A stretch of DNA of 64,000 nucleotides, from positions 17,051-81,050 of the forward strand of contig JAFRMB010000113.1 of NCBI GenBank assembly GCA_017430945.1, in the 5' to 3' direction. Below are positions 53,470 through 62,065 of this stretch, piece by piece; the stretch's first letter is position 1; every line of letters begins with the position of its first letter. Position numbers and translations under genes: made by a program. The notes beneath the pieces are model-generated. The model worked only from the letters and a program-made list of their open reading frames with translations. It did not search any database and had not been told where the DNA came from. The DNA is from Clostridia bacterium. GTDB taxonomy: Bacteria; Bacillota_A; Clostridia; Christensenellales; Aristaeellaceae.

Positions 53470-53567
53470 TGGAACGCCGTCAGCGTGCGCAGATGCGCGT
53501 TTGCGAAGCTTGCTATAAGGCCGATACGCCCAGCTTACAGATCACCGGCTTATTATCGTTTCATGTG

Positions 53568-53599
53568 AAAGGACGCGAGATGCGCATCTCGCGTCCTTT
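53568..53599. terminator. Terminator of the amino-acid ABC operon
   Basis: A perfect 32-bp palindrome (16-bp arms, 53568-53583 and 53584-53599) running into TTTTTT on the plus strand; it also lies just past the stop of the convergent minus-strand gene. Confidence 0.9.
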
Positions 53600-53662
53600 T
53601 TTGATCCCGGATCGAATATACCGCCTCGACCTGCTGAGCATTCCGCAGAAAATGATCGAACA

Positions 53663-55912
53663 TCAGGTCTCCGGACCGCCCGCGACATAGCCCGACTTCT
53701 CGATCAACTGCGCGGCCTGCTCGCCGCGGAGCCACTCCCAAAGCGCATTTACGTTCGGGTTTTCGGTGTTCGACCTGAGGCGTATGGCATAGAGCGTGGA
53801 GGTGAGCGGATAGCTGCCGTTGCGTATGTTCTCTACCGTCGGCTCAACGCCGTCGATGGCGAGCAGTTTGACCTCAGACTTCATCATCTCGGTGCAGAAG
53901 AAGCGGAAGGTGTATCCCAGCGCGTTGGGCAGGTTGCGGTATTCCACGGTCTCCAGGATGTCGCCCATGCCGTCTGCGATCCGCTCCTGCGGCGCATCCA
54001 TGAGCGGCATACCGTCCATCAGCGCCTCGAGCGCCGTCTGGCTGCCTGAGTTCTCGGGCCGCTGGTAGGCGATGATCTCTCCCAGGCCCTCTGCGCCGAC
54101 CTCGCCCCAGTCCGTGGTCACGCCGGCGTAGATCCAGCGCAGTTCGTCGAGCGTGATCCCGTCTATGGGATTCTGGCGGTTGACGATGAAGACGAAGGCC
54201 TCTCGCCCGAAGGGCAGCATGTCGAAGGCGTCGCCGCGGTCATCGACCATCTGAAGCTCCGCCTCTGAGGGTTGCGCGACGAATATGATGTCGGCTTCCC
54301 CGTCGATCAGCCGTTCGTAGGCGACGTTGGTCTTGGTACACGTGATCAACGGATCGTTCCTGCCATTCCATTCCTCGTAGCGCGTCTTCGATGGATACAG
54401 CGCCTCCACGAACGCCGAATACACCGGGAACAGCGCCGTCGCGCCGTCCAGATGCGGCAGGTCGTGATCCTTCGAAACCCTGTGATCCAGCGTGGGTGCA
54501 CCTTTGAGCTTCGCGACCTTGCTGCCCATGAAGGGCATGTAGTCCTTAAGATCCACGCTGGCGGTCAGCGATCTTGCGGGCTTTGCCTCGCCGGATGAGA
54601 GATCATAGTAATCGGTGTGGGTCTCGCCTTCATCGTCCCAGTCGGTGACCGTCACCACGCCGTCGTCCTCGGAGATGGCGATATCGCCTTCATCGAATTC
54701 CAGCTTCAAAAGCCACTTGCCCGTTCGATCGATGACGCCCCTGGATCTGTCCTGAATGCCGACCTCCGCGTAGCCGTGGCGATCGAAGTCGTAGGCATAG
54801 TCGAACTGCGGTGCGACGACATACGCGCCCGCGGCATCGATGTAGCCCCACTTGTCGGTCTCCGGGTCGCGCACAGAGGCCAGACCATTGGAGAATCCAT
54901 TGACTGCGATGAAGCGGGGCTCGATGACCACGTCCCCGGTGGTATCGATGAAGCCCCACAGATCACCAGAGAGGATACCGCAGTACCCCTCCGAGAAGAA
55001 GCCCACCAAGTCGAAGCGGGGCTCGATGACAACGTCTCCGTTGGTATCGATGAAGCCATACCTGCCATCCAGCTCCACGGCAGAGAGTCCGTCGATGAAG
55101 CGTGCAATGCTCTTGAAGCTGGGCTCAACGACAAAGCTGCAGGACGTATCGATCATGCCCCACAGACCCGTTCCTGCGTCCTGCACTGCGGCCAGGCCGT
55201 TTTCATCGAAGTCTTCGGCATCGCCGAAGTATGGATGTTCAAAGCCAGCGAGCTCTGTGCCATCGCCTGACAGGAAGCCATACATACCTTTCTTCAAAGC
55301 CCTGTTAGGCGGCGCATCGCCCATCCAGAGCTCGTCGTATGCGATGTCTGTCAGAAGCCGCCCGGTCTTGTCGATCATGCCGTATCTGTCGTCAAGCACG
55401 ACATAGCCCACATCGCCTGTGAAGCCGACGCGATCGTAGACGGGTTCGACGATGTAATGCCCGGTTTCGTCGATGAGGCCGGTCCGTTGGATGCCCGTCG
55501 AAGCGTCGGTAAGCGTGACCTCTGCGCACCCGGGCCCGTAGAAATGATCAGCGCGGTCGTAGATGGGCGCGACGGCGAGTCTGCCGCTCCGGTCGATGTA
55601 GCCCCACTTCTTCTCAAAGTGGATCGGCGCGAGGGCTTCGCCTTCGTTGAAGCCGTCAAAGGGCGCCAGCGTTCCCCACGACTCGATCCAGTGCAGACCG
55701 CTTTGCAAGATGCTTCCGTCCGCGTCGACCAGCGCCCACTCCGTCTCCGGGACGCGCATGTCTGACTTCCTGCCTTTCCTCTGGGTCGTGCACACCAGAT
55801 ACCAGTCGTCGACCGGCTCGTGATCCGCGTAGGCCTTCAGGAAATCGGGCTCTGCCAGCGCGTGCTGCGAGAGCATCAGAAGCGTCAGTATGAGCAGTAC
55901 GGTCCGCCTCAT
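53663..55912 (-). CDS. Secreted fusion: WG-repeat domain plus PstS-like domain
   Basis: 749 residues from ATG 55912 behind GGAGGGGG. Signal peptide 1-20 (ALA|E). Residues about 45-430 hold many WG repeats (KWGYIDRSGRL, YGMIDKTGRL, LWGMIDTS, RYGFIDTNGD, LWGFIDTTGD, KWGYIDAAGA). After a linker, residues about 480-749 resemble phosphate-binding proteins of the PstS family: LDGATALFPVYSAFVEALYP, EADIIFVAQPSE, ENSGSQTALEALM and a C-terminal GYTFRFFCTEM. PstS-like domains with this GATAL start are found in Firmicutes in multi-domain proteins. No pst genes are nearby. Probable extracellular sensor or binding protein. Confidence 0.87.
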   Translation of the reverse strand: MRRTVLLILTLLMLSQHALAEPDFLKAYADHEPVDDWYLVCTTQRKGRKSDMRVPETEWALVDADGSILQSGLHWIESWGTLAPFDGFNEGEALAPIHFEKKWGYIDRSGRLAVAPIYDRADHFYGPGCAEVTLTDASTGIQRTGLIDETGHYIVEPVYDRVGFTGDVGYVVLDDRYGMIDKTGRLLTDIAYDELWMGDAPPNRALKKGMYGFLSGDGTELAGFEHPYFGDAEDFDENGLAAVQDAGTGLWGMIDTSCSFVVEPSFKSIARFIDGLSAVELDGRYGFIDTNGDVVIEPRFDLVGFFSEGYCGILSGDLWGFIDTTGDVVIEPRFIAVNGFSNGLASVRDPETDKWGYIDAAGAYVVAPQFDYAYDFDRHGYAEVGIQDRSRGVIDRTGKWLLKLEFDEGDIAISEDDGVVTVTDWDDEGETHTDYYDLSSGEAKPARSLTASVDLKDYMPFMGSKVAKLKGAPTLDHRVSKDHDLPHLDGATALFPVYSAFVEALYPSKTRYEEWNGRNDPLITCTKTNVAYERLIDGEADIIFVAQPSEAELQMVDDRGDAFDMLPFGREAFVFIVNRQNPIDGITLDELRWIYAGVTTDWGEVGAEGLGEIIAYQRPENSGSQTALEALMDGMPLMDAPQERIADGMGDILETVEYRNLPNALGYTFRFFCTEMMKSEVKLLAIDGVEPTVENIRNGSYPLTSTLYAIRLRSNTENPNVNALWEWLRGEQAAQLIEKSGYVAGGPET

Positions 55913-56091
55913 GGGGATCCCCCTCCTTCGTGTTCGAAACGAACATACATGCCATTTGGACGGATGCAGCGATCGAAGGGTTGCATCGGATGATCGCGAA
56001 TGCATCCTTATCGTGGATCCAAGCCTGACAGGGGTACAATCATTCTGTTATGGGTCAATTTACGGGTCAGACTCGATATGAAAGAATCAAA

Positions 56092-56123
56092 AAAGCCCGA
56101 AAACACTGTGGTTTCCAGGCTTT
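56092..56123 (-). terminator. Terminator of tRNA-Ser
   Basis: A 13-bp stem (56092-56104 with 56111-56123; two G-T pairs) immediately after the tRNA, followed by TTTTTTGATTC on the minus strand. Confidence 0.9.
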
Positions 56124-56128
56124 TCCTT

Positions 56129-56221
56129 TGGCGGAGAAGGAGGGATTCGAACCCTCGAGACGCTTTTGACGCCTACGCGATTTCCAGTCGCGCGCCCTCG
56201 ACCAAGCTAGGCGACTTCTCC
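56129..56221 (-). tRNA. tRNA-Ser (GGA)
   Basis: A 93-nt cloverleaf including an encoded CCA (56129-56131). Acceptor arms GGAGAAG and CTTCTCC, anticodon loop CTGGAAA with anticodon GGA (56183-56185), a long class II variable arm (AGGCGTCAAAAGCGTCT), and a GGTTCGAATCC T-arm. Reads UCC/UCU serine codons. It has its own promoter upstream and a terminator downstream. Confidence 0.97.
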
Positions 56222-56276
56222 ATATTCAGTTTTCCGCCAAAGGGAGGGTCAGTCCCGAAGCGGTCTAACAAAAGCG

Positions 56277-56305
56277 ATTATAGCATAATCATGGATCGAT
56301 TGCAA
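56277..56305 (-). promoter_or_regulatory. Promoter of tRNA-Ser
   Basis: Minus strand: TTGCAA (56300-56305), 17-bp spacer, TATAAT (56277-56282), about 50 nt before the tRNA 5' end. Confidence 0.85.
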
Positions 56306-56416
56306 TACCTTGTGTGCAAAAAATAGTATGAAGTTTGGTGAAAGACATCACTATCATTCTTTTGTCAGTCGTGTTATAATGTAATTATGGGAATTATACG
56401 AATACGGGGTGGTTGC

Positions 56417-56983
56417 ATGGAGAGCAGCTCTGTATCGCGGGATCGACTGATCCAGGCAGGCATACATGAGATAGAAGCCAACGGGCTCGCCGGCTTTTCG
56501 CTGCGCAGGGTCGCACAGCTCTGCGGCGTGTCCTGCGCGGCACCATACAAGCATTTCAAAAACAAGGGAGATCTGATAGCGGCCATTGCCCAGCACTACA
56601 ACGCCCAATGGGTGAAGCGGCAGCGCGCGGTGCTCGACGCCACCGAGCCCGACATCACTAAGCAGCTTCAGGAGCTATGCAAGGAGTATCTGCGCTTTTT
56701 GCTGGACAATCCGAATTACTGCACGCTGGTGACATTGACGGACGCAGCCACAGGCAAGTGGTACATGAACAGTCTTCTGGACGGTTCAACGCCATCGAAG
56801 AGGATGATCCAGGCATACTGTGAATACCATCACATGTCGCCCGATACCGCTCACGTCAAGATCGAGTTGCTGCGCGGGCTGTTTTTTGGCGTCGCCATGC
56901 TGGTCGGATCCGGTGAACTCAAGCTTACGGAGCCCCGGATCGAAATGCTCTATCGGGAGATCAACAGTGCTTTCCTCAGTTAA
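56417..56983 (+). CDS. TetR/AcrR-family transcriptional regulator
   Basis: 188 residues from ATG 56417 behind GGGGTGG. An N-terminal helix-turn-helix (about 5-55): RDRLIQAGIHEIEANGL, FSLRRVAQLCGVS, APYKHFKNKGDLIAAIA. The C-terminal ligand domain (about 75-185) is similar to the WHG-type TetR C terminus. An extended -10 TGTTATAAT at 56372-56380 precedes it. Target unknown; the downstream degV promoter with its GTTAAC repeats is a candidate. Confidence 0.9.
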   Translation: MESSSVSRDRLIQAGIHEIEANGLAGFSLRRVAQLCGVSCAAPYKHFKNKGDLIAAIAQHYNAQWVKRQRAVLDATEPDITKQLQELCKEYLRFLLDNPNYCTLVTLTDAATGKWYMNSLLDGSTPSKRMIQAYCEYHHMSPDTAHVKIELLRGLFFGVAMLVGSGELKLTEPRIEMLYREINSAFLS

Positions 56984-57027
56984 AATTGAATGAATTCATC
57001 ATTTGTCAAGACAAACGGGGAAAGATG

Positions 57028-57066
57028 TGATATAATCTACAGTAGACAAGGGTTAACGGTGTTAAC
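57028..57066 (+). promoter_or_regulatory. degV promoter with paired GTTAAC sites
   Basis: Extended -10 TGATATAAT (57028-57036). Shortly after the expected transcription start lie two GTTAAC palindromes (57052-57057 and 57061-57066) separated by 3 bp, a symmetric 15-bp element that could bind a repressor such as the TetR protein encoded upstream. Confidence 0.6.
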
Positions 57067-57098
57067 ATCAATTGATATCGTCGATGGAGGCTTTTGCG

Positions 57099-57971
57099 AT
57101 GAGTGATTATGTTATCATGACGGATTCCTCCTGCGATCTGCCGGCTTCTCTGGCGGACGAAATGGAGTTATCGGTATTGCCCCTTTCGGTGTACATCGAG
57201 GACAAGCAGTATATCAACTATCTCGACGAACGCGAGATCGCGTTTTCTGAGATCTATGCGAAGCTGCGCACAAAGTGTCCCGCAAAGACGTCTGCTGTCA
57301 ACATGAACGACTTCCTTGAACCGATGGAGCAGATCGTCAGCACAGGAAAGGACCTCATCTACATCGGCTTTTCCTCCGGCCTCAGCGGCACCTACAACGC
57401 CGGCGCCGCGGCTGCAAAGGAGATCAGCGAGAAATATCCCGACCGAAAGATCCTGGCGGTGGATTCGCTCTGCGCAAGCCTCGGCCAGGGGCTTCTGGTT
57501 TACCACGCATGGCTCCAGAAGAAGGCCGGCAAAACCATCGACGAATTGTACCAGTGGGTCGTCGACAATCGGCTCCACCTGTGCCACATGTTCACCATCG
57601 ATGATCTCATGTTCCTGAAGCGGGGCGGCCGTGTATCCGGAGCGACGGCCGTCGTGGGCTCCATGCTGAGCATCAAGCCGATCATGCACGTCGACGACGA
57701 AGGCCATCTTATCAAGATCGGCACGGCGCGCGGACGCAAAGCTTCGATAAAGGCGCTCGCAGATGCCGCCGGACAAAAGGGCATCGATCTTCAAAACCAG
57801 ATCATCTTCATCTCGCACGGCGATTGCGTGGAGGATGCCAATTATCTCGGCGATATCATGCGCGAACGATTCCACGTGAAGGACGTGCTCGTCAACTACG
57901 TCGGTCCGGTCATCGGCGCGCATTCCGGCCCCGGTACGATCGCCCTGTTCTTCCTGGGAACAGAGCGATGA
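57099..57971 (+). CDS. DegV-family fatty-acid-binding protein
   Basis: 290 residues from ATG 57099, 9 nt after GGAGGC. The DegV fold: MTDSSCDLPASL at the N terminus, SSGLSGTYNAG (ligand pocket Ser-Gly region), VDSLCASLGQG, FLKRGGRVSGATAV and the C-terminal VGPVIGAHSGPGT. Known members bind fatty acids and serve as FakB, delivering them to FakA kinase for phosphorylation. No fakA is seen nearby. Standard length. Confidence 0.95.
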   Translation: MSDYVIMTDSSCDLPASLADEMELSVLPLSVYIEDKQYINYLDEREIAFSEIYAKLRTKCPAKTSAVNMNDFLEPMEQIVSTGKDLIYIGFSSGLSGTYNAGAAAAKEISEKYPDRKILAVDSLCASLGQGLLVYHAWLQKKAGKTIDELYQWVVDNRLHLCHMFTIDDLMFLKRGGRVSGATAVVGSMLSIKPIMHVDDEGHLIKIGTARGRKASIKALADAAGQKGIDLQNQIIFISHGDCVEDANYLGDIMRERFHVKDVLVNYVGPVIGAHSGPGTIALFFLGTER

Positions 57972-57983
57972 CCCGGCATATCG

Positions 57984-58023
57984 ATCAAGGAGGAGCCCGT
58001 TACATGCCGGGCTCCTCCTTGAT
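57984..58023 (+). terminator. Terminator of degV
   Basis: A perfect 16-bp stem (57984-57999 with 58008-58023), 12 nt after the degV stop, then CTTCTTT. Confidence 0.8.
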
Positions 58024-58052
58024 CTTCTTTATACCCGCAGGAGGCGTATACC

Positions 58053-58754
58053 ATGTACCAGCTGGACGTCATCGCCCGCATACGATCGGATTTCCCTGCA
58101 AAATTCGGCATCCCGCGCCAGAGTGGACTCGTCGAAGCGCTGAAGGCGCGGATCATATTCGAAGACAGATACCGTGACGCCACGGCGCTGCGCGGCCTTG
58201 AGGGATTCAGCCACATTTGGATCATCTGGGCTTTTTCCGAGTCGGTGCGCGACGGGTGGTCCCCCACGGTCAAGCCCCCGCGGCTCGGAGGAAACACGCG
58301 GATGGGCGTGTTTGCCACTCGATCGCCCTTCCGGCCAAACCCGATCGGACTGTCCTGCGTCCGGCTGGAACGGATCGAATCATCCACTGCTGACGGCCCT
58401 GTGCTGCATGTGGCCGGCGCAGATCTGATGGACGGAACGCCGATCTACGACATCAAGCCCTATCTCCCCTATGTAGACTGCCATCCCGAGGCGACCGGTG
58501 GCTTTGCGCAGGCGACGCAGTCTTATGCGATCTGCGTCGATTTCCCCGAGCCGCTTTTGAAGACACTGCCCGAAGAAAAGCGCCGCGCAGCCGTCGATAT
58601 GCTCGCACAGGACCCAAGGCCCGGCTATCGTCACGATGACGACGAACGGCGCTACGGCGTAGCCTTTGCGGGCTACGACATACGCTTTTCGGTATCCGGC
58701 GGCGTGCTGCGCGTCTTCGATGTCGTGCCGCTCGATCCGCCGTCTGAACCCTGA
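58053..58754 (+). CDS. trmO: tRNA (t6A37) N6-methyltransferase TrmO
   Basis: 233 residues. TsaA/TrmO beta-barrel family that methylates N6-threonylcarbamoyladenosine at position 37 of tRNA using AdoMet. Conserved: PRQSGL near 22-26, LEGFSHIWIIWAF (48-60), the AdoMet region TRMGVFATRSPFRPNPIGLS (about 82-101) and DLMDGTPIYDIKPYLPYVD. The C-terminal domain is present. Start ATG 58053 follows AGGAGG. Its 3' end overlaps the convergent M16 peptidase gene by 82 bp. Confidence 0.93.
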   Translation: MYQLDVIARIRSDFPAKFGIPRQSGLVEALKARIIFEDRYRDATALRGLEGFSHIWIIWAFSESVRDGWSPTVKPPRLGGNTRMGVFATRSPFRPNPIGLSCVRLERIESSTADGPVLHVAGADLMDGTPIYDIKPYLPYVDCHPEATGGFAQATQSYAICVDFPEPLLKTLPEEKRRAAVDMLAQDPRPGYRHDDDERRYGVAFAGYDIRFSVSGGVLRVFDVVPLDPPSEP

Positions 58755-60007
58755 TCCAGCGTCATCAGGATATCCCTGAGCCTGTCCTGTCTGACCCGCT
58801 TTTCGTTGGCACGCACACACAGCACGGCATTGTCCGAACGGAATATCTCCGCCGCCAGCGCCCTTAAGGCTTCCGGCGTGACGGCGCGATAGGCATCTGA
58901 TCTCTGCTGCGCGCTTTGAAAGCCGCATCCGCACATCCCGTTGTCGTATCCCCAAATGCTGTTGAACGTGCAAATGTGATCCTGCTTGATCCTGTCGTTG
59001 CACACGAGCCCCTGTATGGCATCAGACAGCACGTCGTCGTCCGCATGCTTCGCTTTGACCAGCACGTCAACGGCCGCTTCGAGCGCGTCATAAAGCTGCT
59101 TTTGCTCGGGTTCCAGCTCAAAGCAGATGGTGCCGATATTCGAGAATCGCTCAAAGCTGTCACCAAGGTCGTAGATCAGACCTGTGTATTCAGACAACGC
59201 CAGGTAGAGCTGGCCCACATCGCCGAGCAGATACTCTGTGAGGCCCATGAGGAGCGGCTCGCCGTGGCGCGCGGTATCGACGTCAAAGCTCAGCCGCAGC
59301 CAACTGAAACCGTCCCGCACGGATGTGAGCGCCCCTCTGCGAAAGAAATCGACGGGCACGGGCGCTGCCGTAACGACAGGGCAGATCGCTTTTGTTTCGA
59401 TCTGCCTGAGGCGATCGATCAGCCCTTCGGTATCCGGTACGGCGCCCGTGGCGCAGAAGAAAAAGTTGCCGCGGCTGAACCAGCGCTCATGTTCCACGCG
59501 CAGCGCATCGAACCCGATCCGGTTCGTAGAGCTCATGGTGCCGGCGATGCTGCGCGCCAGCTGTGTCCCGTGCCAAACCATGCCGTTGGCAAAGCTGTCG
59601 GTCGAAGAGCGCGCTTCTTCCTCTCGGATCTCGGTCTGGATGCGTCGACGCTCCATGTTCATGGCGTCGATGGAGAGCTCCGGCGGTTCCAGGGCCATCA
59701 TGAGTATCTCCAGCCCCCTGTCAAAGTCGCTTGCCAGGCCGGATATCTCAAAGCGCACATAGTTCGTGTATGTGCAGGCATCAAAGCACAGGCCGTGGCG
59801 CGTCAGTTCCGCGTAGAGACGGCCGTTCAGTCGCTCGCTGATGTTCCTGAATACCGCGTGCTCGAGGAAATGCACGAGCCCATGCGCACCCGCTGGCTCG
59901 TGCATCGACCCGCGGCGGATCCACAGGCTCAGGCAAAAACCGGCAAGCTTCGGATCCGTACAGGTGTATAACTCGACGCCATTGTCCAGACAGCCATTGA
60001 AATCCAT
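58673..60007 (-). CDS. M16-family zinc peptidase (insulinase-like)
   Basis: 444 residues from ATG 60007 behind GGGAGGG. A single M16 half-barrel pair with the inverted zinc motif HFLEH (His46, Glu49, His50) and the later Glu in TEIREEEA. Second domain with WLRLSFDVDTA and a YDLGDSFERF loop. The catalytic motif is intact, unlike in many M16 partner subunits, and no second M16 gene is adjacent, so it may form a homodimer. The last 24 residues are low complexity and lie in the region overlapping trmO on the other strand. It has a full-consensus promoter. Confidence 0.9.
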   Translation of the reverse strand: MDFNGCLDNGVELYTCTDPKLAGFCLSLWIRRGSMHEPAGAHGLVHFLEHAVFRNISERLNGRLYAELTRHGLCFDACTYTNYVRFEISGLASDFDRGLEILMMALEPPELSIDAMNMERRRIQTEIREEEARSSTDSFANGMVWHGTQLARSIAGTMSSTNRIGFDALRVEHERWFSRGNFFFCATGAVPDTEGLIDRLRQIETKAICPVVTAAPVPVDFFRRGALTSVRDGFSWLRLSFDVDTARHGEPLLMGLTEYLLGDVGQLYLALSEYTGLIYDLGDSFERFSNIGTICFELEPEQKQLYDALEAAVDVLVKAKHADDDVLSDAIQGLVCNDRIKQDHICTFNSIWGYDNGMCGCGFQSAQQRSDAYRAVTPEALRALAAEIFRSDNAVLCVRANEKRVRQDRLRDILMTLDQGSDGGSSGTTSKTRSTPPDTEKRMS

Positions 60008-60027
60008 ACTATGCCCTCCCACGGACC

Positions 60028-60056
60028 ATTATATTCCCGCGCATAGATCCTGTCAA
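60028..60056 (-). promoter_or_regulatory. Promoter of the M16 peptidase gene
   Basis: Minus strand: TTGACA (60051-60056), exactly 17 bp, TATAAT (60028-60033), about 21 bp before the start codon. Confidence 0.9.
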
Positions 60057-60188
60057 CGCTTGACATCTCCGGCGCATATGATTAAACTTGAATGTGCGGC
60101 GACTGCGTCCTGCACAGCGGACGGCCTGACAGCCGATCGCCCCGGGCCATATGTTGCCAATAAGATCTTTGGGATCATGGAGGCTGCC

Positions 60189-60659
60189 ATGAAGCAGACC
60201 ACGCTTTGCTATATCGAGCATGCGCATCGATATCTGATGCTGCACAGGACCAGGAAAGAAAACGACGCAAACCACGACAGGTGGCTGGGCATCGGCGGTC
60301 ACATCGAACCCGGCGAGACGCCGATGCAGTGCATACTGCGCGAAGCCAAAGAAGAAACGGGGCTGACTCTGACAGACTGCCGATACCGCGGCATCGTGCA
60401 CTTCCGGTCCGAGCGCTGGGAGGATGAGGACATGCATCTGTTCACGGCCTCCGAATTCGAGGGCAGCATCACATCCTGCGATGAAGGCGAGCTCGAGTGG
60501 ATCGATCAGGCGGAAGTGCTTTCGCTCACGCTGTGGGAGGGCGACCGCATCTTCCTGAAGCTCTTGCAGGAGGGTGCGCAGGATTTTGAGCTGTCGCTGT
60601 GGTACGATGCGGATGAGCACCTCATTCGCGCCGAACTCGACGGTTCACCCGTCAAGTGA
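60189..60659 (+). CDS. NUDIX hydrolase, MutT-like
   Basis: 156 residues from ATG 60189, 5 nt after GGAGG; open frame further upstream overlaps the divergent promoter region. Complete Nudix box starting GHIEPGETPMQCILREAKEE and ending TGL (G-x5-E-x7-REUxEExGU). Similar to clostridial 8-oxo-dGTP diphosphatases (LGIGGHIEPGE, with a C-terminal FELSLWYDADEHL). Likely cleans oxidised nucleotides. A TTGACA (60060-60065) upstream may be its -35. Followed 40 nt later by a small zinc-ribbon gene. Confidence 0.92.
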   Translation: MKQTTLCYIEHAHRYLMLHRTRKENDANHDRWLGIGGHIEPGETPMQCILREAKEETGLTLTDCRYRGIVHFRSERWEDEDMHLFTASEFEGSITSCDEGELEWIDQAEVLSLTLWEGDRIFLKLLQEGAQDFELSLWYDADEHLIRAELDGSPVK

Positions 60660-60699
60660 TCGACCTCGTTTGATAACACATTGTGGAGGAAAGCGACCT

Positions 60700-60975
60700 A
60701 TGCGCTGTTCATGTCATGTCTGCGACACCTATATGAATCACTCAGAGGGACTTGAACTCGGTTGCGTATGTCCGAACTGCGGCTATCGCTGCAAGGCCTG
60801 TCTCGGCACGGATTCGGTCATCGATCGGGACAGCCTGAAGCACATCGCCGACGATGGCCGCATCATGCGGGATCTCATCGACAGCTTTGACCGTTTCGAC
60901 GAGCCGCTCGATCCGGATGACGAGTTCTGTCACGATTTTGATCCATATGAAGATCACTCAAGATGGGATGGATAG
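60700..60975 (+). CDS. Small cysteine-rich protein, hypothetical
   Basis: 91 residues from ATG 60700 behind GGAGG. The N-terminal part has CSCHVCDTYM and then CVCPNCGYRCKACLG, eight Cys in the first 34 residues, suitable for two zinc or iron-sulfur sites. The second half is acidic (DPDDEFCHDFDPYED). Similar in layout to the eight-cysteine protein at 8129-8410, although the cysteine spacing differs. Function unknown; probably co-transcribed with the NUDIX gene. Confidence 0.8.
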   Translation: MRCSCHVCDTYMNHSEGLELGCVCPNCGYRCKACLGTDSVIDRDSLKHIADDGRIMRDLIDSFDRFDEPLDPDDEFCHDFDPYEDHSRWDG

Positions 60976-61015
60976 ACGACGGCCCACCGGGAACCGTGTC
61001 CCGATGGGCCGTCGT
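60976..61015. terminator. Hairpin between the cysteine-rich gene and nudC
   Basis: ACGACGGCCCA (60976-60986) pairs with TGGGCCGTCGT (61005-61015), with an inner CGGGA/TCCCG stem. It lies directly between two convergent genes. Confidence 0.75.
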
Positions 61016-61030
61016 TATCAGCGTCTGTCG

Positions 61031-61867
61031 CTATTTCGGCTCCCTGCCAGCCTTGAAGGTCATCATCATCTCATGGGTCAGGCTGAAGTCGTTGGGCTGT
61101 CCGACGATGTCCTCTCGCTTTGTCCACACAGCTTCCTTTAGCTCATTGGCATCCATGTGGATCTCGGCATCGCCGTCGACATCGCAATAGAAGCCGGCCA
61201 GCAGATCATCGACGATCCCCCATGGCTGTGACTTGTAATAGCGTATGTTCCTGACCTTCAGCCCGGCCTCTTCCATGACCTCCCTGGCGACGGTCTGTTC
61301 AAGGGTCTCACCGATCTCAGTGAAACCGGCGATCAGCGCGTAGAACGGGATGTCGCGGCCTCTGTATTTCGTCTGAAGGATCTCATCGCCGTTCGTGACG
61401 CCTACGATGACCGCCGGGATGATGCGGGGATAGATCCGCCGGTGGCAGGCATCGCAGACCATGGCGCGCTCATCCGCGGCAGGATGCGTCAGACCGCCAC
61501 ACCGACCGCAGAATCGATTGTCTATATACCAATTGTTCAGCTGGAAGGCCGTCCAGGCGGCAAATATGAGCGTTCTGGGCCCCTGTGCGCGGCTTCTGAG
61601 CTGCTTGACGCCAATGTATTCCCAGCCGTCAGGCGCGCTCTCAGGGGCGTTCAGGGCCAAATAACAGTGCGTGTTGTCCAGCGTGAAGAGGAACCTGTGT
61701 TCCGTGATCTCCGGCAGATCCCGGACCTTGGGCAGTACGACTTCCGTGCCATCGACGCGGCAGACCACGTCCGGGCCCTTTATGCAGAATAGAAGCCCTG
61801 CCTGATCGATCGGGCAGTCGGGGATGAATTCGTTGTGCAAGCGGTGCGGCTGGATGTCCTGGATCAT
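61031..61867 (-). CDS. nudC: NAD+ diphosphatase / NADH pyrophosphatase NudC-like
   Basis: 278 residues from ATG 61867, about 8 nt after GAGGTT. An N-terminal NudC-like domain, a zinc ribbon with CGRCGG and CDACHRR (about residues 120-145), then a Nudix domain with GFTEIGETLEQTVAREVMEE box. The NudC signature SQPWPFPxS is SQPWGIVDD here, so only its first half is conserved and substrate preference may differ (NADH, or NAD-capped RNA as in E. coli). Monocistronic. Confidence 0.88.
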   Translation of the reverse strand: MIQDIQPHRLHNEFIPDCPIDQAGLLFCIKGPDVVCRVDGTEVVLPKVRDLPEITEHRFLFTLDNTHCYLALNAPESAPDGWEYIGVKQLRSRAQGPRTLIFAAWTAFQLNNWYIDNRFCGRCGGLTHPAADERAMVCDACHRRIYPRIIPAVIVGVTNGDEILQTKYRGRDIPFYALIAGFTEIGETLEQTVAREVMEEAGLKVRNIRYYKSQPWGIVDDLLAGFYCDVDGDAEIHMDANELKEAVWTKREDIVGQPNDFSLTHEMMMTFKAGREPK

Positions 61868-62065
61868 AAGCATAACCTCATTTCAAGGTCGTCCGTATCC
61901 TGTCCTTCGAATAACTGTGCAGCGCCGTCCAGCCAGAATATGCCTGCCGGACGGCGCTGTCCTTCTGAAACTGCTCAGAAGCATGTCACGACGATCCCTC
62001 TTCCGGGCGGGATCCGTCGACCGGGCCGATCGTCGACATCCGTCACGCGACGGAACGACCTGCGC

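Noticed and set aside
56084..56221. tRNA-Ser as an integration site
   Set aside because: No repeated tRNA 3' end or integrase was found next to it in the window.
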